Position numbers and translations under genes: made by a program
Source: Brevundimonas sp. UBA5713
GTDB lineage: Bacteria; Pseudomonadota; Alphaproteobacteria; Caulobacterales; Caulobacteraceae
Direction: 5' to 3'
Assembly: GCF_002419815.1 (NCBI RefSeq)
Contig: NZ_DIGV01000017.1
Coordinates: forward strand, 21,344-60,931
DNA length: 39,588 bases
The notes under the pieces: model-generated
Database searches by the model: none
Told to the model about the DNA's origin: nothing
The model's input: only the letters and a program-made list of their open reading frames with translations
Shown here: positions 24,095 to 33,229 of the stretch, piece after piece
Numbering within the stretch: the stretch's first letter is position 1
How the letters are laid out: every line of letters begins with the position of its first letter

Positions 24095-26037
24095 ACGGAC
24101 ACCTGCGTGCCAAGCTCGACCACGCGACCGGGTGGAATGCGGAAGAAGTCGGTCGGGTTGGCGGCGTTACGCATCAGGAAGATGAAAAGCTTGTCCTGCC
24201 ACAGGGGCATGCCCTGCTGGGCGGTTGGAATAACGGAGCGTCGGCCCAGGAAGAAGCTGGTCGACATGATGTCGAACTTCAGACCCTGACGGCGGCACTG
24301 GGCCAGCGCCTTGGGCACGTTCGGTGTCTCCATATAACCGAACGTCAGCGTAACGCGCTTGAAATCGTCAGAGATGTCTTCAATGGCAATGCGACTTTCC
24401 TCTCTCACACGTGGTTTGTGCGAGGTGTGGACCGTCATGATGATGTTCTTCTCGTGCAGCACCTTGTTGTGCTTGAGGTTGTGCATCATCGCCACCGGCG
24501 CGACCGTGGGGTCCGACGTCAGGAAGATGGCCGTACCCTGCGCGCGGTGCGGCGGGCGCGCTGTCAGCATTTCAATCAAATCGGACAGGGGCAGGCTGTC
24601 GCGACGGGTCTTCTCGCCCAGAATCTGCGTGCCGCGCACCCAGGTCCACATGATCACCACGATCAGCGCCCCCAGCAGCAGTGGCATCCACGCACCGTCA
24701 GGCAGCTTCAGCAGGTTGGAGCTGAGGAAGATCAGGTCCACGAAGCCCATGGGGATCAGCACAGCCAGCACACCCCACAGCGGCCACTTCCATTTGTGGC
24801 GGGCCACGGTGAAGGCCATCAGGGTGTTGACGAACATGACGCCCGTCACGGCCACACCATAGGCGGCGGTCAGGTTGTGGGTGTTCTGGAAGGTGACCAG
24901 CAGGAACAGTACGCCCACCATCAGCAGGCCGTTGACAGCCGGCACATAGATCTGGCCAGCCTGGGTTTCCGAGGTGTTGCGGATGTCGAGACGCGGCAGA
25001 AGTCCCAGCTGCACCGCCTGCTGGGTGACCGAGAAGGCACCGGTGATCACGGCCTGAGAGGCGATGACGGTCGCCGCTGTCGCCAGCAGCAGCAGCGGCC
25101 AGTAGATCAACTGCGGCACCATGTTCCAGAACGGATTGTCGATGGCTGTAGGATGGGCCAGCAAAAAGGCACCCTGCCCCAGATAGTTCAGCGTCAGACA
25201 CGGCAGGACGATAAACAGCCAGCCCTTGCGGATGGGCGACTTACCGAAGTGACCCATATCGGCGTACAGCGCTTCGGCACCGGTAACGGCCAGAAAGACA
25301 CTGCCCAGAATGACAAAGCCCAGTACGGGATTGGCAGCGAGCAGCATCAGCGCATAGTGCGGCGACAGGGCGGTGATGATCGAGAGATCGTCAAAGATAT
25401 GGAAGATGCCCAGCACGCCCAGCGACAGAAACCACACCAGGGTGATCGGGCCAAAAAACTTGGCCAGACCGGCGGTGCCATGGGACTGCACCATAAAGAC
25501 GCCGATCAGGATGACGGCAGCAATCGGCACGATAAAGGGATTGATGGCGCTGCCGACGCCCGGCGCGCCCTGAATACCCTCGATGGCAGACAGCACGGAA
25601 ATGGCGGGGGTGATCACACCGTCCGCGTAGAACAGCGCGGCACCGCACACACCCAGAATAAACAGCAGGGCGCTGCGACGGCCCAGGGCGTTTTGCGCCA
25701 GCGCCATCAGCGACAGGGCCCCGCCTTCGCCACGGTTATCGGCGCGCATCAGGAACAGGACGTATTTGAACGTCACCACCACCATCAGCGCCCAGAACGC
25801 CAACGATACGACGCCCATAACGGCCAGACGCGGGTCACCCAGTGCCTGTGCGTGGCGGGTCGCCTCGCGCAAGGCATAGATGGGGCTGGTGCCGATATCC
25901 CCGAACACCACGCCGATAGCCCCGATCAGCAGGGCGCGCTGGGCAGCCTTGCTTTGCGGGTGTTCAGGCGAAAGGGGGTCGTGACTGTTCGTGTTTGCGG
26001 CGGCCGACTGGTCGTCGCGCGGGTGTTCCCCGACCAT
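24091..26037 (-). CDS. kup: KUP-family potassium uptake transporter
   Basis: 648 aa. The KUP hallmark GDIGTSPIYAL is at residues 46-56, followed by about twelve transmembrane helices to residue 460 (for example GVCGAALFYADGVITPAISVL and AVTGAEALYADMGHFG, quoted here in part: FYADGVITPAISVL), then a ~170-residue cytoplasmic C-terminal domain. KUP proteins take up K+ with protons, important at low pH or low K+. Residues 1-30 are polar. GGAGG lies 6 nt upstream of the ATG. It overlaps rsmB by 4 nt downstream, an unexpected pairing of ion transport with rRNA methylation, and is 73 bp after the DUF1223 gene. Confidence 0.95.
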   Translation of the reverse strand: MVGEHPRDDQSAAANTNSHDPLSPEHPQSKAAQRALLIGAIGVVFGDIGTSPIYALREATRHAQALGDPRLAVMGVVSLAFWALMVVVTFKYVLFLMRADNRGEGGALSLMALAQNALGRRSALLFILGVCGAALFYADGVITPAISVLSAIEGIQGAPGVGSAINPFIVPIAAVILIGVFMVQSHGTAGLAKFFGPITLVWFLSLGVLGIFHIFDDLSIITALSPHYALMLLAANPVLGFVILGSVFLAVTGAEALYADMGHFGKSPIRKGWLFIVLPCLTLNYLGQGAFLLAHPTAIDNPFWNMVPQLIYWPLLLLATAATVIASQAVITGAFSVTQQAVQLGLLPRLDIRNTSETQAGQIYVPAVNGLLMVGVLFLLVTFQNTHNLTAAYGVAVTGVMFVNTLMAFTVARHKWKWPLWGVLAVLIPMGFVDLIFLSSNLLKLPDGAWMPLLLGALIVVIMWTWVRGTQILGEKTRRDSLPLSDLIEMLTARPPHRAQGTAIFLTSDPTVAPVAMMHNLKHNKVLHEKNIIMTVHTSHKPRVREESRIAIEDISDDFKRVTLTFGYMETPNVPKALAQCRRQGLKFDIMSTSFFLGRRSVIPTAQQGMPLWQDKLFIFLMRNAANPTDFFRIPPGRVVELGTQVSV

Positions 26038-26110
26038 GCAAATCCTCCGGGCTGCGCAAGGGGCGCGCCCATCAAGAGCGGCGGGCCTTTAGACCCTTTC
26101 CGAGAGCGAT

Positions 26111-26857
26111 TCAATCGCGACGTGGTTCCTGAAGGGGGGCAGAGGCCAGAATGCGACGATCAACCTTCGATTGTAACATCACCAGAATGGCGTCGCCGTT
26201 ATCGGTGGCCTCGCGCACATCGACAGGCAAAGCATAGAGGGCCGGACGACCCGTCCAATCACCTAAGCGTTTGACGTTCCTCACAACATTGATGTGGCTG
26301 ACGGCGCGGCCACGGTTGTCTCCGGACCTGACCTGAACCGTACGCAGGCCCGGTGTATAGCGAACAGCGACCACTTCGGCACCGCCCTGGGGCATTTGGC
26401 CACTGCCGACGCCGACACGATCTCCGGTTTCGCGAAACTCGATGTGAGGGGGATGATCGGTCTGGCGGCCCACTTCCACGACCTGATCTAGGGCAATGAC
26501 CGAGGCCGCACTCATGGCTTGCTTGCCCTGAATAATAATCTGGGGCGTGATTAGATTTCGCTGCCCCTGAGCCTGAAGATAGGCCCGTTGGCGCGCCACA
26601 AAGTCCGGTTGGGCAAAGGTGTCTTCCCAGCCAAGATAGTCCCAATAATTAACGCCATAGGTGAGTACGATGACCTGAGGGTCGTCGGCCAGTCGGACAA
26701 TTTGCTGGTTGGCATCGGGGCAGGCGGCGCACCCTTGGGCGGTGAACAATTCCACCACGACAGGTCGGCTTTCGCGCGCATGTGCAGAGGCCGCCAACGC
26801 AGGCAGAACCAAGCCTAAAGCACAGACCAGAACAGGCAGGGCAGACCGGAGTTTCAA
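26111..26857 (-). CDS. DUF1223 thioredoxin-like exported protein
   Basis: 248 aa. Signal peptide at residues 1-28 (KLRSALPVLVCALGLVLP core, cleavage near SAHA). The mature start VVVELFTAQGCAACPDAN, with C43 and C46 in a CAAC motif, and the following LTYGVNYWDYLGWEDTFA are the DUF1223 signature. The family has a thioredoxin-like fold and is assumed to be a periplasmic redox protein. The start codon is TTG 26857: no ATG is available before the signal peptide, and AAAGG is about 10 nt upstream. It is followed by kup on the same strand, 73 bp away. Confidence 0.88.
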   Translation of the reverse strand: MKLRSALPVLVCALGLVLPALAASAHARESRPVVVELFTAQGCAACPDANQQIVRLADDPQVIVLTYGVNYWDYLGWEDTFAQPDFVARQRAYLQAQGQRNLITPQIIIQGKQAMSAASVIALDQVVEVGRQTDHPPHIEFRETGDRVGVGSGQMPQGGAEVVAVRYTPGLRTVQVRSGDNRGRAVSHINVVRNVKRLGDWTGRPALYALPVDVREATDNGDAILVMLQSKVDRRILASAPLQEPRRD

Positions 26858-26917
26858 GGGGGCGAGCCTTTTGTTGACCGGTAGATTTTATCGATATGTC
26901 AGGGGCGCGGGGGTCAT

Positions 26918-26953
26918 AAAAACGTGAGGGCGGCAAACTTTCGTCTGCCGCCC
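26918..26953 (-). terminator. Intrinsic terminator of the S9 peptidase operon
   Basis: GGGCGGCA (26928-26935) pairs with TGCCGCCC (26946-26953) around a 10-nt loop. On the minus strand a T5 tract (A-run at 26918-26922) follows after 5 nt. It lies about 40 bp after the stop of the downstream S9 gene. Confidence 0.65.
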
Positions 26954-26992
26954 CCGTCATTTGATCAAACCGTGTTTCAGCCGCGCGGGCCT

Positions 26993-29200
26993 TTAGTCCA
27001 TCAGCTGTTGGGCCAGATAGACATAGTGGCGGGCCCAGCGGCGGGCGTTGGCGACCGGATCGGCGTCGTTGGAGTGACCGCCCACAGTGTCCTCATAATA
27101 GAGGTGGTCGTGGCCCATATCGCCCAGACGCGCCGCGAATTTGCGGGCGTGGCCGGGGTGGACGCGGTCATCCAGCGTGTTGGTGGTGATGTAGACGCGC
27201 GGGTATTTCACATCCGGACGCAGCAGCTGATAGGCCGAGTATTTGGAGATGAACTCGGCATCGCCCGGAATGCGCGGATCGCCATATTCGCCGATCCAGG
27301 ATGCACCGGCAGGCAGTTCCTGATAGCGCATCATGTCGATCAGCGGGCTTTCAATAACGGCCGCGTTGAACAGCTCCGGATTCTGGGTGATCGACACCGA
27401 GGTCAGCACCCCGCCGTTCGAACGGCCATAGATGCCCAGATGGCGCGACGAGGTGATGCCGCGTGCAATCAGGTCACGGCCCACGGCGGCAAAGTCGTCA
27501 AAGGCGCGCTGGCGGTTTTCGCGCAGGGCCGCCTGGTGCCAGCCGGGTCCGAACTCGCCACCGCCACGGATGTTGGCCTGAACGAAGACGCCGCCATTCT
27601 CCAGCCACAGCTTGCCCATTTCCGGCTTGTAGGCGGGCGGGAAGCTGGCCTGGAAACCGCCATAGCCGAACATGATGGTCGGCGCGGTGCCGTCCATGGC
27701 CAGATCGCGCGGGCGGGTGATGAAATAGGGAATCTTGGTCCCGTCGGTGGAGGTGGCCTCGTACTGCTCGACCACATGGGTCGAGGCGTCGAACTTGGGT
27801 GCCGCCGACTTCATCGTGGTCAAGGTGCCGGTGTTGAAGTCAGCGAGGCTGAGCGTCGGCGGGGTGAGAAAACCTTGCGTCGAGACGAAGACACGGCCCG
27901 ATGAACGCGAGGCCGAACCAAGGCTGACCGCCGAGTTGGCCGGCACGTCCATTGCGGACGACGTCCAGCCGTCAGCACCAGCGTTAAAGCGGGTCAGCTT
28001 GCCCACCACATTGTCGGCGATCACGGCCAGAATGCCGTCTTTCATCACCTGCACGTTTTGCAGCGACTGACGCGCGTTAGGCGAGAAGACCAGAGCAGCC
28101 TGTTTCGGATAGGCAATGCGGGGGCGCTGCACGTTCAGCAGGTTCAGCGGCACCGAAAGCAGGTCGCCGCCCTTGTAGGCGTGGCCGTCGAAGGTCCAGT
28201 CTTCGTCCAGCGAGAAGACCAGTTTGCCATCCAGCATGCCCTGAATGCCAACGCGCTCGGGCAGTTGCAGCTGCCACGGCTTGCCATCGGCACCCAGTGC
28301 CCAGATTTGCGAGCGGAAGGTGTCGAGTGGACGGCTAAACAGCACAGCCTCGACGGCACCCTCGGCATCGCGCAGCACGATCGGCGAGACGCCATAGCCG
28401 CCATCGGCCTGTTCACCACGATAGACTTCGGTGGCCTGAGACAGGCTCTGTCCGCGCTTCAGGGATTTGACGATGAACGGATAGCCGCTTTCGGTCAGCG
28501 AGCCGGTACCGAAATCGGTCGCCACCAGCAGGGTGTCCGCGTCCAGCCACGTGATGCGGTGCTTGCCTTCGGGAATGACAAAGCCACCTTCGACGAAGGA
28601 TTTGGTGGCTATGTCGAACTCGCGCATCGTCACCGCATCCTTGCCGCCGTCGGACAGGGAGATCAGGCAACGGTTTTCAGCCGGCGGTAGGCACGATGCG
28701 CCCTTAAAGACCCAGTCGCGACCCTCGGCCTTGGCCAGAGCGTCGATGTCCAGCAGGGTCTCCCAGACCGGTGCGTCCGTGGCAAAGCTCTGGACCGAGG
28801 TCCGGCGCCACAGGCCTTTCGGATTGGTGCGGTCCTGCCAGAAGTTCGACAGCTGGTCGCCGAGGAAGCGCGGCACCGCGATCCGGTCGGTCGAGGTCAG
28901 GATGGCCTCGGCCTGCTGGCGGAACGGCTCATAGCGGGCATCGGTGGTCAGGGCCGCCAGCGCCTTCTCGTTCGACTGGGCCACAAAGGCCATGGCCTCG
29001 GTGCCCTGAACCTGTTCCAGCGCCAGATGGTCATCGGCAGCTGCCACACCTGCGGGCGACAGGTCGCGCGGGAAATGCGGCGGCAGGGACGAGGCGCTGA
29101 CGCCCGCCTGATCTGCGGCTGTCGAACCTGTATCCGTGGTGGCACAGGCCCCCAGCATCAGCACCGGCAAGGCTGCCGTCAGCAAAAGCGAACGCATCAT
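26993..29200 (-). CDS. S9 prolyl oligopeptidase-family lipoprotein
   Basis: 735 aa. The N-terminus ends in a lipobox, LGA-C19, with Ala at +2, so the protein is probably an outer-membrane lipoprotein. A beta-propeller domain (about 60-440) precedes the alpha/beta-hydrolase domain. The catalytic triad is S594 in YGRSNGGVLTS, an Asp at 677/678 in NTLDDRVHPGHARK and H709 in TVGGHSND. S9A enzymes cleave after proline in short peptides. It is a paralogue of the gene immediately upstream, sharing for instance CLISLSDGGKDA and DDRVHPGHARK at the same places. Its ATG overlaps the stop of that gene by 4 nt (ATGA). A second in-frame ATG follows directly. Confidence 0.92.
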   Translation of the reverse strand: MMRSLLLTAALPVLMLGACATTDTGSTAADQAGVSASSLPPHFPRDLSPAGVAAADDHLALEQVQGTEAMAFVAQSNEKALAALTTDARYEPFRQQAEAILTSTDRIAVPRFLGDQLSNFWQDRTNPKGLWRRTSVQSFATDAPVWETLLDIDALAKAEGRDWVFKGASCLPPAENRCLISLSDGGKDAVTMREFDIATKSFVEGGFVIPEGKHRITWLDADTLLVATDFGTGSLTESGYPFIVKSLKRGQSLSQATEVYRGEQADGGYGVSPIVLRDAEGAVEAVLFSRPLDTFRSQIWALGADGKPWQLQLPERVGIQGMLDGKLVFSLDEDWTFDGHAYKGGDLLSVPLNLLNVQRPRIAYPKQAALVFSPNARQSLQNVQVMKDGILAVIADNVVGKLTRFNAGADGWTSSAMDVPANSAVSLGSASRSSGRVFVSTQGFLTPPTLSLADFNTGTLTTMKSAAPKFDASTHVVEQYEATSTDGTKIPYFITRPRDLAMDGTAPTIMFGYGGFQASFPPAYKPEMGKLWLENGGVFVQANIRGGGEFGPGWHQAALRENRQRAFDDFAAVGRDLIARGITSSRHLGIYGRSNGGVLTSVSITQNPELFNAAVIESPLIDMMRYQELPAGASWIGEYGDPRIPGDAEFISKYSAYQLLRPDVKYPRVYITTNTLDDRVHPGHARKFAARLGDMGHDHLYYEDTVGGHSNDADPVANARRWARHYVYLAQQLMD

Positions 29201-31371
29201 TGGTTTTCCCCCGAGGTGTCGCGCATCAGGCGACGCGTAAGATAGGTGTATTCCAGCGCTACACGGCGGGCCGTCTCGCGCAGATTGGCACCGGCGGCGT
29301 GACCGCCGTCAGTGTTTTCGTAGAACAGGACATCATGGCCCAGCTCTTCCAGACGGGCCGCCGCCTTGCGGGCATGGCCCGGGTGGACGCGGTCGTCCTT
29401 GGTCGAGGTATGGATGAAGACCTGCGGATAGGGCGCATCGGCCGACAGGCGCTGATAGGGTGAATATTCGGCAATCCATGTGCGTTGTTCCGGAATGTCC
29501 GGATCGCCGTATTCACCTTTCCAGGAGTCACCGGCCAGCAGCTTGTGGAAGCGCAGCATGTCAAACAGGGGCACCTGAATGACCGCGGCGTTGATCAGGT
29601 CCGGACGTTGGGTCAGCATGGCCCCCATGAACAGGCCGCCTTGCGAGCCACCCATAATGCCCAGATGGGGCTGGCTGGTAATGCCGCGACGGATCAGGTC
29701 CTCGGCCACGGCTTGAAAATCCTCGTGTGCGCGCTGACGGTTCTGTTGCAGCGCGGCCTGATGCCAGCGCGGGCCGAACTCGCCACCGCCACGCGTGTTG
29801 GCAATCACATAAACGCCGCCGCGCTCCAGCCACAGCTTGCCAGTGGTGCCGGAATAGCCGGGCAGCAGCGACGACTGGAAACCGCCATAGCCGTAAAGCA
29901 GGGTCGGGTTCGAGCCATCCATCGGCGCGTTTTCGCGGCGGACCACGAAATAGGGGACGCGGGTGCCGTCTTTGCTGACAGCCTCGTTCTGTTCGACGAT
30001 CAGGCCGGTGGTGTCGAACTTTTCGGGCAGGGACTTGGCCACGGTGGCCGTTCCGGTGGCAGCATCGGCGAAATAGAGGCTCGACGGGGTCAGATAGCCG
30101 CTGACATTGACGAACATCTGGTCGTTTTCGCTCGAGGTCGAGCCAAGGCCGACGGTAACGTTTTCCGGCAGGTCCAGACGGTTACGCGACCAGTTGGCCG
30201 GATCGTAGACATAGATAGAACCGCGAACGTTCTCGTAAAGCGCGACCACCAGACGGTTGCGGGTGGCGGTAATGCCTTCGACGGCCTCGCGCTCGCCCGG
30301 GTTGAGGATCAGTTCGGCCTGAACCGACTTGTCAGCCATCCATGCCTCGAAATCATAGGCAAAGATGTCGCCGGTCTTGAAGGTCTGGCCCGACGGAGCC
30401 GTCCAGTCCTCATCGGTGGAGATGACCAGCTTGCCCGCCACCAAGGCATTGATACCGCCCTTCCTGGGCAGCGGCAGGGCTTCGACCGAGCCATCGGCCT
30501 TCAGCAGGTATTTGTCGCTGCTGTAGAAATCGACCGCGCGCTGGATCAGGGTCGCCTTCAGCACGCCGTCGGCATCGCGCAGATTATAGCCGTTGACCGC
30601 CATATCGGTAACGTCACCGGCGTAGACTTCTCGGGCCTGATCCAGTGTCTGGCCACGCTTCAGGATACGCACCGAGCGGGCATAGCCGGAGTTGGTGACC
30701 GTCGATGGGTCATAGGCGTAGGAGATCAACAGGGTGTCGCGGTCGATCCATGTCACGCCCGATTTCGATTCAGGCAGGTTGAAGCCGCCCTCGACGAACT
30801 GGCGGGTCTGTTTGTCGAACTCGCGGACGGTGGTGGCATCCTTGCCGCCATCCGACAGGGAAATCAGGCAATAGCGGTCCTCGGGCGGCAGGCAGGTCGC
30901 GCCCTTATAGACCCAGTTTGCCCCCTCGGACGCCGACAGGGCGTCGATGTCGAGGATGGTCTCCCACTGGGGATTGTCCGTGCCGTAGGACTGCAAGGTG
31001 GTGCGGCGCCAGATGCCGCGCACATGGTCTGCGTCCTGCCAGAAGTTTTCGACAAAGCCGCCGCGCTTGATCGACCCATAGGGGATACGGTCGCGCGATT
31101 GCAGGATTTCCAGCGCCTGCTGATGCAGGCCGTCATAAACGGGATCGGCCTGTAATGTGCCCAGCGAATGGGCGTTCTTTTCCGCCACCCAGGCATCCAC
31201 GCGCGGGCTTTCGATCTCTTCCAGCCACAGATAGGGGTCGGTGGCGTCCGTGGTGGCAAAGGCGGCGGGAGCGTTAGAAGCTGTTTGTGACATGGCAACC
31301 GGAGCAATCCCGCAGGCCATGGCCAAGGCCGCTGCGGCAACAAGAGTACGGGTGGAGGCGGGGCGTTTCAT
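29197..31371 (-). CDS. S9 prolyl oligopeptidase-family exported peptidase
   Basis: 724 aa. A Sec signal peptide occupies about residues 1-29 (cleavage near AMSQ). There is no good lipobox, so it should be soluble and periplasmic or secreted, unlike its paralogue downstream. The DPYLWLEEIESPRVDAWV entry motif of the prolyl oligopeptidase family is followed by a propeller and the hydrolase domain. The triad is S576 in GGSQGGLF, Asp 659/660 in TKDDRVHPGHARK and H691 in TDGGHAAGA. The segment GGGEFGPRWHQAAL is characteristic of this family. AAGGA is 5 nt upstream of the ATG. A 122-bp gap with repeated AAGGTG motifs separates it from the channel gene upstream. Confidence 0.93.
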   Translation of the reverse strand: MKRPASTRTLVAAAALAMACGIAPVAMSQTASNAPAAFATTDATDPYLWLEEIESPRVDAWVAEKNAHSLGTLQADPVYDGLHQQALEILQSRDRIPYGSIKRGGFVENFWQDADHVRGIWRRTTLQSYGTDNPQWETILDIDALSASEGANWVYKGATCLPPEDRYCLISLSDGGKDATTVREFDKQTRQFVEGGFNLPESKSGVTWIDRDTLLISYAYDPSTVTNSGYARSVRILKRGQTLDQAREVYAGDVTDMAVNGYNLRDADGVLKATLIQRAVDFYSSDKYLLKADGSVEALPLPRKGGINALVAGKLVISTDEDWTAPSGQTFKTGDIFAYDFEAWMADKSVQAELILNPGEREAVEGITATRNRLVVALYENVRGSIYVYDPANWSRNRLDLPENVTVGLGSTSSENDQMFVNVSGYLTPSSLYFADAATGTATVAKSLPEKFDTTGLIVEQNEAVSKDGTRVPYFVVRRENAPMDGSNPTLLYGYGGFQSSLLPGYSGTTGKLWLERGGVYVIANTRGGGEFGPRWHQAALQQNRQRAHEDFQAVAEDLIRRGITSQPHLGIMGGSQGGLFMGAMLTQRPDLINAAVIQVPLFDMLRFHKLLAGDSWKGEYGDPDIPEQRTWIAEYSPYQRLSADAPYPQVFIHTSTKDDRVHPGHARKAAARLEELGHDVLFYENTDGGHAAGANLRETARRVALEYTYLTRRLMRDTSGENQ

Positions 31372-31431
31372 CGTCGTCCTTCAGGAAGGGGGCCTTGCGG
31401 GCGATTATTTTTGTGGCCGCACTTTGTCGCG

Positions 31432-31468
31432 AAGGTGAACCCATCACAAGGTGACACATCGCACCTTG
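31432..31468. promoter_or_regulatory. Repeated AAGGTG motifs upstream of the S9 operon
   Basis: AAGGTGA occurs twice in direct orientation (31432-31438, 31448-31454), 16 bp apart start to start. CAAGGTG (31447-31453) forms a 7-bp inverted repeat with CACCTTG (31462-31468). The cluster is 61-97 bp upstream of the S9 ATG, a suitable position for a regulator site. It lacks the T-tract of a terminator. Confidence 0.35.
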
Positions 31469-31493
31469 GCCGCAAAATCCGTGGCTTAGCCGT

Positions 31494-32303
31494 TCAATGG
31501 CCTTCGTCGGGAATGTTCAACAGTTCGCCGCACGCCTTGCAATGGACCGCATCCGGATCGTGTTTCTGCAGGCCGCAGGTGGGGCAAGGGAAACGCACCT
31601 TATTGGGCCGGATCAGGGTCTGGGCGAGGCGCAGGAACAGGGTGATGCCCACCAGCATAATGACAATGGAAATGACGCGGCCCCAATTGCCAGGCAGGGT
31701 GATGTCACCAAAACCGGTGGTGGTCAGGGTGGTGACGGTGAAATACAGCGCGTCCAGATAGCCATAGATGCCCTCGGTGCGCCCGAAATAGGCATACACA
31801 AAGCCGGTGGTCACAAAGATAAAGGTAATCAGCGCCGCGGCTGCCCGTGTGACCTCCTCAACGCGGGTGTCATCGAACCTGTGCCCGACCGTGCGCCAGA
31901 ACAGCTCGCTGTTCAGCAGGCTCCAGAACCGCAAAAGTCGCAGGAAGCCGAAATTGGCCAGCCACGCCGGAAACAGCAGGGTGGCCAACACGAACAGATC
32001 CACCCAGACAATCGGACGTTTCAACCAGTCCTTGATCGAGTGATAGGCATAGGCCCGCGCCGCCAAATCCAGACCCAGGATCAGAGCCACCAGATAGTCG
32101 ACGGCATAGAAGACCCATCCGGCCTCTTTCAAAATCGGCGCAGCGATAAAGAAGGCGATAATGGCCAGATCAATCACGATGACCATCAGGCGGAATTTCA
32201 CCGCAGTCGGCTGGGTGCCGTGATACAGATAGCGCAGGCGCGCCCGCAGACGCAGGCCTTCGGTCTTGGGCGTTTGGGGGACAGGTTCACCGCTGGTGGT
32301 CAT
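31494..32303 (-). CDS. Voltage-gated-type K+ channel with C-terminal zinc ribbon
   Basis: 269 aa. Six transmembrane segments: S1 38-58, S2 65-86, S3 98-112, a short S4-like FLRLLRFWSLL (120-130), S5 152-172 and S6 207-229. The pore helix and selectivity filter TVTTLTTTGFGD end at residue 200, with GFG rather than GYG. S4 has few basic residues, so voltage sensing is doubtful. After S6 the protein has a zinc ribbon, C240-PTC243 and C255-KAC258, which is not part of the usual channel domain. The gene is divergent from dapF and lies upstream of the S9 peptidases on the same strand. No Shine-Dalgarno is evident at the ATG. Confidence 0.88.
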   Translation of the reverse strand: MTTSGEPVPQTPKTEGLRLRARLRYLYHGTQPTAVKFRLMVIVIDLAIIAFFIAAPILKEAGWVFYAVDYLVALILGLDLAARAYAYHSIKDWLKRPIVWVDLFVLATLLFPAWLANFGFLRLLRFWSLLNSELFWRTVGHRFDDTRVEEVTRAAAALITFIFVTTGFVYAYFGRTEGIYGYLDALYFTVTTLTTTGFGDITLPGNWGRVISIVIMLVGITLFLRLAQTLIRPNKVRFPCPTCGLQKHDPDAVHCKACGELLNIPDEGH

Positions 32304-32341
32304 TTCATCAGCGATACATGAGTTATGGGGAATTCCCAGAG

Positions 32342-33208
32342 ATGATCGGCATGACCGACACCAGAATGGGCCAGTGGGACTATGTCCGCATGAACGGTGC
32401 AGGCAATGCCTTCATCGTGGTGGATGCTTTTGACCAGCCGTTTCGCCCGTCCGAGGATGAAGTGCGCCGCTTGGCGTCACCCGAAGCGGGGTTGGGGGGC
32501 TTTGATCAGCTGATCTCGGTCGAGCGCTCGCAGGACGCGGACGGCTTTATGCGGGTGTGGAATGCCGACGGCTCCATGGTTGAGACCTGCGGCAACGCAC
32601 TGCGCTGTGTCGGCTGGCTGATGCTGGAAGAGTTCGAAAAGCCCGAGGTTTCGGTGGATACGCTGGGTGGTCTGACCCGCGCCAGCCGCGCGGGCGACCT
32701 GCGGGTGCGGGTCGACATGGGTCAGCCACGTCTGGAGTGGCAACAGATCCCGCTGGCCGAGGAAATGGACACACGCGGCATCGAGCTGCAGGTCGGGCCG
32801 ATCGATAATCCGGTGGTGCATACGCCCGGAGCCGTGTCCATGGGCAATCCGCACGTGGTGTTTTTCACCGACCGTCAGGACGATGCCTTTGTGCGCGGGA
32901 CCGGCTCGCTGATCGAGCACCACCCGCTGTTTCCCGAGGGGGTCAATGTCGGCTTTGCCCATGTGCTGGACCGCAACACCATTCGCCTGCGGGTGTGGGA
33001 GCGCGGGGCAGGCCTGACGCTGGCCTGTGGCACCGGTGCCTGCGGAGCCATGGTGGCTGCCAGCCGCCGCGGCCTGATTGATCGCGCGGCGCGCATGATT
33101 TTGGACGGCGGGGAGCTGTTCATCGAGTGGGACGAAGCTTCCAACCGCGTTTTTATGACCGGACCTGTCGAAATTGAGGGGACAGGACAGCTTCATTCCG
33201 TGTTGTAA
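32342..33208 (+). CDS. dapF: Diaminopimelate epimerase
   Basis: 288 aa from this start. It converts LL- to meso-diaminopimelate for lysine and peptidoglycan. The entry motif VRMNGAGNAFIVVD has Ala where most family members have Asp (GLGNDF-type). The two catalytic cysteines are C83 in ETCGNALRC and C229 in ACGTGACGAM. HTPGAVSMGNPHVV is also conserved. Possible ATGs are at 32318, 32342, 32351 and 32366; the family N-terminus starts close to 32366, and 32342 is a compromise with GGGG at 32327-32330. It is divergent from the channel gene and 85 bp ahead of maeB. Confidence 0.92.
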   Translation: MIGMTDTRMGQWDYVRMNGAGNAFIVVDAFDQPFRPSEDEVRRLASPEAGLGGFDQLISVERSQDADGFMRVWNADGSMVETCGNALRCVGWLMLEEFEKPEVSVDTLGGLTRASRAGDLRVRVDMGQPRLEWQQIPLAEEMDTRGIELQVGPIDNPVVHTPGAVSMGNPHVVFFTDRQDDAFVRGTGSLIEHHPLFPEGVNVGFAHVLDRNTIRLRVWERGAGLTLACGTGACGAMVAASRRGLIDRAARMILDGGELFIEWDEASNRVFMTGPVEIEGTGQLHSVL

Positions 33209-33229
33209 TGGAGTTTGACCGCCTCGCTT

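Noticed and set aside
23671..26274. 867-codon plus-strand open frame opposite rsmB and kup
   Set aside because: Antisense shadow, very rich in His, Gln and Arg, without recognisable domains.
32328..32337. Palindrome GGGAATTCCC between the channel gene and dapF
   Set aside because: Only 10 bp and possibly inside the dapF coding region if an earlier start is used; chance occurrence cannot be excluded.
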